From Acanthochlamys bracteata (Eukaryota > Streptophyta > Magnoliopsida > Pandanales > Velloziaceae): a stretch of DNA of 64,000 nt. Positions within the stretch are counted from its first letter, which is position 1, and every line of letters begins with the position of its first letter. Location: assembly GCA_019914995.1 (NCBI GenBank), contig CM034130.1:6634001-6698000 (forward strand), given 5' to 3'. Of the stretch, positions 59,667-64,000 are shown piece by piece. The translations under genes and the position numbers were made by a program. Under the pieces are notes generated by a model. The model made no database searches. It had not been told where the DNA came from and saw only the letters and a program-made list of their open reading frames with translations.

Positions 59667-62022
59667 ATGGATTTTTCCGACATCAACAGAGCTATTGCTA
59701 ACAAATCTTTCGATTCCTTCGCTGAGATCTGCGATAAACTCCTTCTCCAGGTTAAATAATCTTGTTTTGTTGGAATGTTTTTACTGATTTTTTAGTTATT
59801 TTTTGAAATTTTCTGATAGTTTTGGGTTAAGCAGGTTGCTTCCAAGGGCGTTCCATACCAAGAAGACTGGCCTTATGCTATCCATCTCCTCGGCCATATC
59901 TACTCCAACGATCTGTTAGTAAAATTTTCCCTTCGTTTATTGTTGTTCTTTTTAGAAGTTTGTTCTTGTTGCCGTCCTTGTTGTTGATATTTCTTTGGCT
60001 TTTGCAGGACTAGTGCGAGGTTTTTATGGAAATCGATCCCTGCAACGGTGAAGGGGGGCAGGCCGGAGCTCGTTGCTGTATGGAGGATTGGGCAGTGTAT
60101 GTGGACACAGGACTATACTGGGGTTTATGCTGCTTTACGTGGGTTTAAGTGGAGCCCTGAGGTTTCCGCTCTAATCGAAGCGTTCTCTGGTGAGCTCTTA
60201 GGCTATTGAAATATGATTATACTTGATCGAGAACGATATCAAATGCTTGCTTATTTTGGTTTAAGAAAGTAGACTGACATTAGGTGTTTCAATAAACACA
60301 TAGACAAACCTTGTGCAATGCTTTTGTAGCAAAGTTATGTTCTTGGTTAGGAGTTTTGGGGAGCCCTTGTGGTGGTATCGGTGATGGATGATTTGTTTTT
60401 GCTGATTCAAACTATACTAATTTGATTTAGGGGGTTTCGTGGTGTGTTATCTGAGATCCATTTTGTAGTTGTTTTATTTGGAGAAAGAAAAATGACATGT
60501 CATGTAGATGCATAGCTACCAACATCACCGTTCTCTTTGCTCATCTGCATTTGCCATAGTTTGCAAGTTGAGACGCGATTATAGGTTGTGTATTATTCAG
60601 TATCAAGTTAGGGAGATATTACTTTTTTGTAAGTAAATAATATGCCAGTGTTCTTTTACCTACTTAGTGATTATTTTTCAGAATCTATTGAAGCATAAGG
60701 TATTTATCTGAACTATGCTATCTTGTAGCACTTTAATTGTGTGGCTATCCTCAGAAAATCAATCAGAAGTAGTTTACTCATCCAAATATACTGTATCTAG
60801 TTAGTATGATAAAGGTATAACTCTTTGATATATTTTACACGTGCTTGGTCTTTGAGGACTTCCTTTTCCCAATTATAGTATTCTTTGATGTTGCAGAGAA
60901 GTACAACAGGAAGATGTTTGATTTATTAGTTTCTGCATATTCAACGATTAGTGTTTCAGATGTAGCTCAATTCATGGGGATGAGCGAGGATGAAGCTGTT
61001 AAGTGTATGTTTCTCAAACCTTTTGGTCATGTAAATTTTGTCTGTCACCATATATAAGTCAACTTTCAAGGAATCTGCAGTACCTCAACTTACACAAGTA
61101 AAATCTTTCTCAAGCATTTTGAGGTTTCTAGTATTAATGCAATTGGAAATTACTGGACTTTTCAGTTGATGGTTCAAAACCATTTATGACCTTAAATAAA
61201 ATAGGAGGTATCACCACGGCTCAAACTTTTAAATGGCTGCTTTAGCTTTGATTAATGATTGATGACTTTGATTTAGCAATGGAATGCATCAGCTACTGTA
61301 TGTACTCTTGTGAACATGAAATGTTAAAAGGTGCACTGAAGTTTGAGTAATTTTCTTCTCGTTTATTTGATTCGACAAACTTTTCAGTCATTGTCAAATG
61401 TTGTGTATATGAGTATCTCAAAATTTGACAAATTTCCTGTTGATTATGTTAATTTTGCCTATGAATTCAGCCTTTCTGATACTTTTGTGCCCTGAAAAGC
61501 AACTTTTATCACTAAAGCTGACAGGTATATTTCGTAGTTGGAAATGAATTCGAAGTCGTTCTGTCTCCTAATGTGACCCTGAGCTTTTCTGTTCATAAGC
61601 CTGGTATATTCATGCATTGATATCCTCTCCTCAAGTTATGTTATGTAAATACGGTTGTTTACTTGTTTAATAAGTAGCGCATTAAATACCTCAAACATCT
61701 AATAATTTCTTTTGTACTACTGTTACAGTACTGACAAATTGTTGGTCTTTATCTCAATATTTTACAAAAGCAGGATGTTCATGTGTTTGCATCTCTCTTT
61801 TTGTATTCTCTTCAATCTTTGCTTATATTTTGCAGTAGAGCTCATTGGTCAGTTGCTGATTCAAGAGAGTTCTTTTATGCAGATACTCTTCAAAATGGTT
61901 GGACCCTGGATTCATCATCTGCAATGCTGACTGTAAAGAAGCCTAAAGCTGTGAAAGAGCACAAGCTTGATGCTGGAAAATTGCAACGCCTCACGGAATA
62001 TGTTTTTCATCTGGAGCATTGA
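59667..62022 (+). CDS. CSN8: COP9 signalosome subunit 8 (CSN8)
   Basis: Five exons in phase: 59667-59750, 59835-59914, 60008-60189, 60897-61004, 61883-62022 (TGA). 197 aa, the same length as Arabidopsis COP9/CSN8. MDFSDINRAIANKSFDSFAE, VPYQEDWPYAIHLLGHIYSN, SARFLWKSIPATVKGGRPEL, WTQDYTGVYAALRGFKWSPE, FDLLVSAYSTISVSDVAQFM, QNGWTLDSSSAMLTVKK and KLQRLTEYVFHLEH follow the CSN8/PCI fold from start to end. CSN8 is the smallest subunit of the nuclear complex that removes NEDD8 from cullins and so tunes ubiquitin ligases, including light signalling (COP1 axis). The last exon uses the acceptor TTATGCAG at 61882, which restores the K-Y-TLQNGW phase; an upstream AG at about 61836 would give VELIGQLL and a stop. 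Confidence 0.95.
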
Positions 62023-64000
62023 CAACTTGAAATTTTCAACATGCAATACTTCCTCCTGCTTCTCTCTTGCATTAGTTGTTTTTAGATCCAAATGCTACGC
62101 TTTTTGAGCTGTGAATCTGAATTTTACAAGAGATATCACAAATTTCATGACAAGTGTGACTTGTTAAAGCCCAAGATTCAGCTCTAGCCATTGGCGCATG
62201 CATAGATATTCTAAACACTAGCAACCTGTGTCTTCTGTTGTGTTTATGGTGTTGGCATGCTAGCAACGCTCTGTTGGTTTCAATTGGCCAGATTTCTTGT
62301 TTGCAGTAAGTTCTTGATCTGTGAAGGAAACTGTTTCAAAACAGTAAATCAGTTGTTTAAACCAATTTGTTGATCTGGAAGTGATGCATCTGGGGCGACT
62401 GCTCTGTCAAATTCATGGACGCATGTTGATTACATCATGAACCAATTTTAAGTGTCTTGTACAAACATTAATTTTCGAAATTTTTGTAAGCTACAACTTT
62501 CATACGTTATATGAAGTCATGAGCTATTATATTATTGTTTTAGTTAGTCAGTAGTAATTAATCAAAGGGATTAACACTAGCAGTGATTATTACGTTGGTA
62601 TCTGTTTGGGTTGTTTTTTTTTTGAACTTTTGTAGCTTCTGCAGGAAGCTCGGTGTTTTATTTGTTTGATGGCAGCATCAATCCTTATCTAATATATATA
62701 TATATATCCAACTGCGATGTGACACGTCTTTATAATAAGCTCGTATAGATTAACCGACGGTTTGGTTTTCCTATTCAAAAATTTCAAAAAATTAAAGCCT
62801 TCTCTTGCACAGCTCTTCCACCTCCCTCGTTTCTTTCTGCGTTTTTTCTCTGCTCTCCCTCGCACTCTCGATCTCTTTCTTCAAATTCAAACTAATTCTC
62901 ATATAAAATTGGATTCATCTGTTAATTTTGGAAACGGTTTCAAATCGATGAAGAGAAGAGCTCTTCAGGCACTATGAAAGAAGCATGGGAGTAAAGCCAA
63001 CTCTACCAATCTACAGATGGCTGAAAGTCGCCGCTCTCTTTAACGTAACCGGAATACTTCTCTGTTTTTCTCTTTCTGAATTTCATCCTTTGTTTCGAAG
63101 TATCTCTAAAATAAATTGATTCTGGAATGTTCAAGCTCTGGAAACATTTTTTTCTTAATAAGAAAAACTATAAACTTTTTTGCTAATTATGGAAAGATAC
63201 ATGAAGAAACGAGTGGCGAACAAGGAGTCTGATCCGCTGAATACTCAAAACCCAGTTGGGTGAGAAGGTCGAATCCAATCACTTCCGGCAGGGTATGTCC
63301 CTCCTTTCGAAGCTAACACTTACTGTGTCTAGAAGAGCGGCTAGAAGGAATACCAGGACAAATTACTTTGGTTGGGGCGGGGATGAGCCTGAAGTACCAT
63401 CCTCTGAACTGACAGCTTCAAGCAGTTGGTTTCTGCCTTGCGATTGTAGTGAAGAATCACCGCCAACAGTCCAGGCAGGTTGACCAAGAGTTCCATTCTG
63501 GCACCGGATAACAATAATAGTAATGATATTCGCATCAGGACTCGCTTCAAAGACAGTCTTGGTAAATTATGCCGCAACTGCTTAGGATAGTTTGCATCTG
63601 ATGATCCCATATCAACCTAACAAATGTAGCATTGCGTCCTTCAGCTTATCACAAACCTATATTTTGAATTTGCTTCCTTATATTACTGAACTACTGTTTA
63701 TGACTGGGTTGCAGGTGGTGGTTTGGAAGATTCACCGAGCCTTGAAAATGTGTACTATATTTACAATGCCTTCAAGTGACATGAGATAGCTGTATTCCCT
63801 GAGAAATATGTGAGGAATGAAGATCAACTGTAAAACAATTGTGGTGCCCAAGGTTACTCATCCTTAGTTGAGGAACAATTTGTGCATGGCACATTAAACA
63901 GCAGTGGTTAGTGCTGGTGTCAGAAGTCAAGTACAATCAAGAAGGTGCAGCCTCCAATTTGAAAGTAGCTCTATTACTAGTACAGTTAATTCTTTGAATT
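62023..64000. other. CSN8 3' flank and an unassigned leader-like region
   Basis: A (TA)n run lies at about 62692-62707. From 62800 the sequence turns CT-rich like a plant 5' leader and contains a short ORF (MKRRALQAL, 62948) and then MGVKPTLPIYRWLKVAALFN followed by a GTAACC that could be a donor (62986-63046). Further on, 63295-63483 is open on + (MSLLSKLTLTVSRRAARRNT..). I could not join these into a known protein. It could be the start of a gene that continues beyond the window, or a non-coding transcript. Confidence 0.35.
62692..62707. repeat. (TA)n microsatellite
   Basis: About eight TA dinucleotides ahead of the CT-rich leader-like region. Confidence 0.8.

Noticed and set aside
1-64000. 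CRISPR arrays, operons, bacterial-type genes or viral insertions
   Set aside because: No regularly spaced repeats, no uninterrupted polycistronic genes and no recognisable polymerase or capsid domains were seen; everything fits a plant nuclear genome.

Overview
The window is nuclear DNA of a flowering plant, most likely a eudicot outside the Brassicaceae. It carries AT-rich non-coding DNA, genes split by GT..AG introns, chloroplast-targeted proteins, plant-only families (class III peroxidase, ABR1-type ERF, Trx y) and ASR-type sequences, which Arabidopsis lacks. I rebuilt ten multi-exon protein genes by following splice sites and reading phase; nine have a complete coding chain and SAP18 lacks its first exon. 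The window also holds one tRNA-Ile(AAU), two broken ASR genes in tandem, and many short AT-rich inverted-repeat elements.

Layout, left to right. 1.3-2.5 kb: SAP18 (+, first exon missing). 5.4-7.2 kb: a MED26-type Mediator subunit (+). 10.8 kb: tRNA-Ile (+). 11.2-12.6 kb: two ASR pseudogenes (-). 13.9-17.1 kb: chloroplast thioredoxin y (-), head-to-head with MAK16 (+, 17.5-20.9 kb). 22.4-24.3 kb: SSU72 CTD phosphatase (+). 25-30 kb: gene-poor. 30.4-31.9 kb: class III peroxidase (+). 35.7-39.5 kb: DHHC protein S-acyltransferase (+). 40-45 kb: gene-poor and repeat-rich. 45.2-47.4 kb: ABR1/ERF110-like AP2/ERF factor (+). 48.6-51.0 kb: 5-formyl-THF cyclo-ligase-like COG0212 protein (-). 52.6-57.0 kb: polypyrimidine-tract-binding protein 3-like (-). 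59.7-62.0 kb: COP9 signalosome subunit 8 (+).

The genes form no pathway. Most are single housekeeping functions: chromatin and transcription (SAP18, MED26, SSU72), ribosome biogenesis (MAK16), RNA binding (PTB3), protein turnover control (CSN8), plastid redox (Trx y), folate/thiamine-related metabolism (COG0212) and palmitoylation (PAT). Peroxidase and ERF are the stress-type genes. I found no clearly new biological system. The most unusual things are: dense Tourist-like MITEs, several with intact TAA/TTA target duplications and one inside a MAK16 intron; a GC-rich run of hairpins and palindromes ending in an LTR-like TATA palindrome in Trx y intron 1; the decayed ASR pair; a 14-nt microexon in the PTB gene; and a disturbed start region in the ERF gene. 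Exon coordinates were read by eye and could be off by a base or two.
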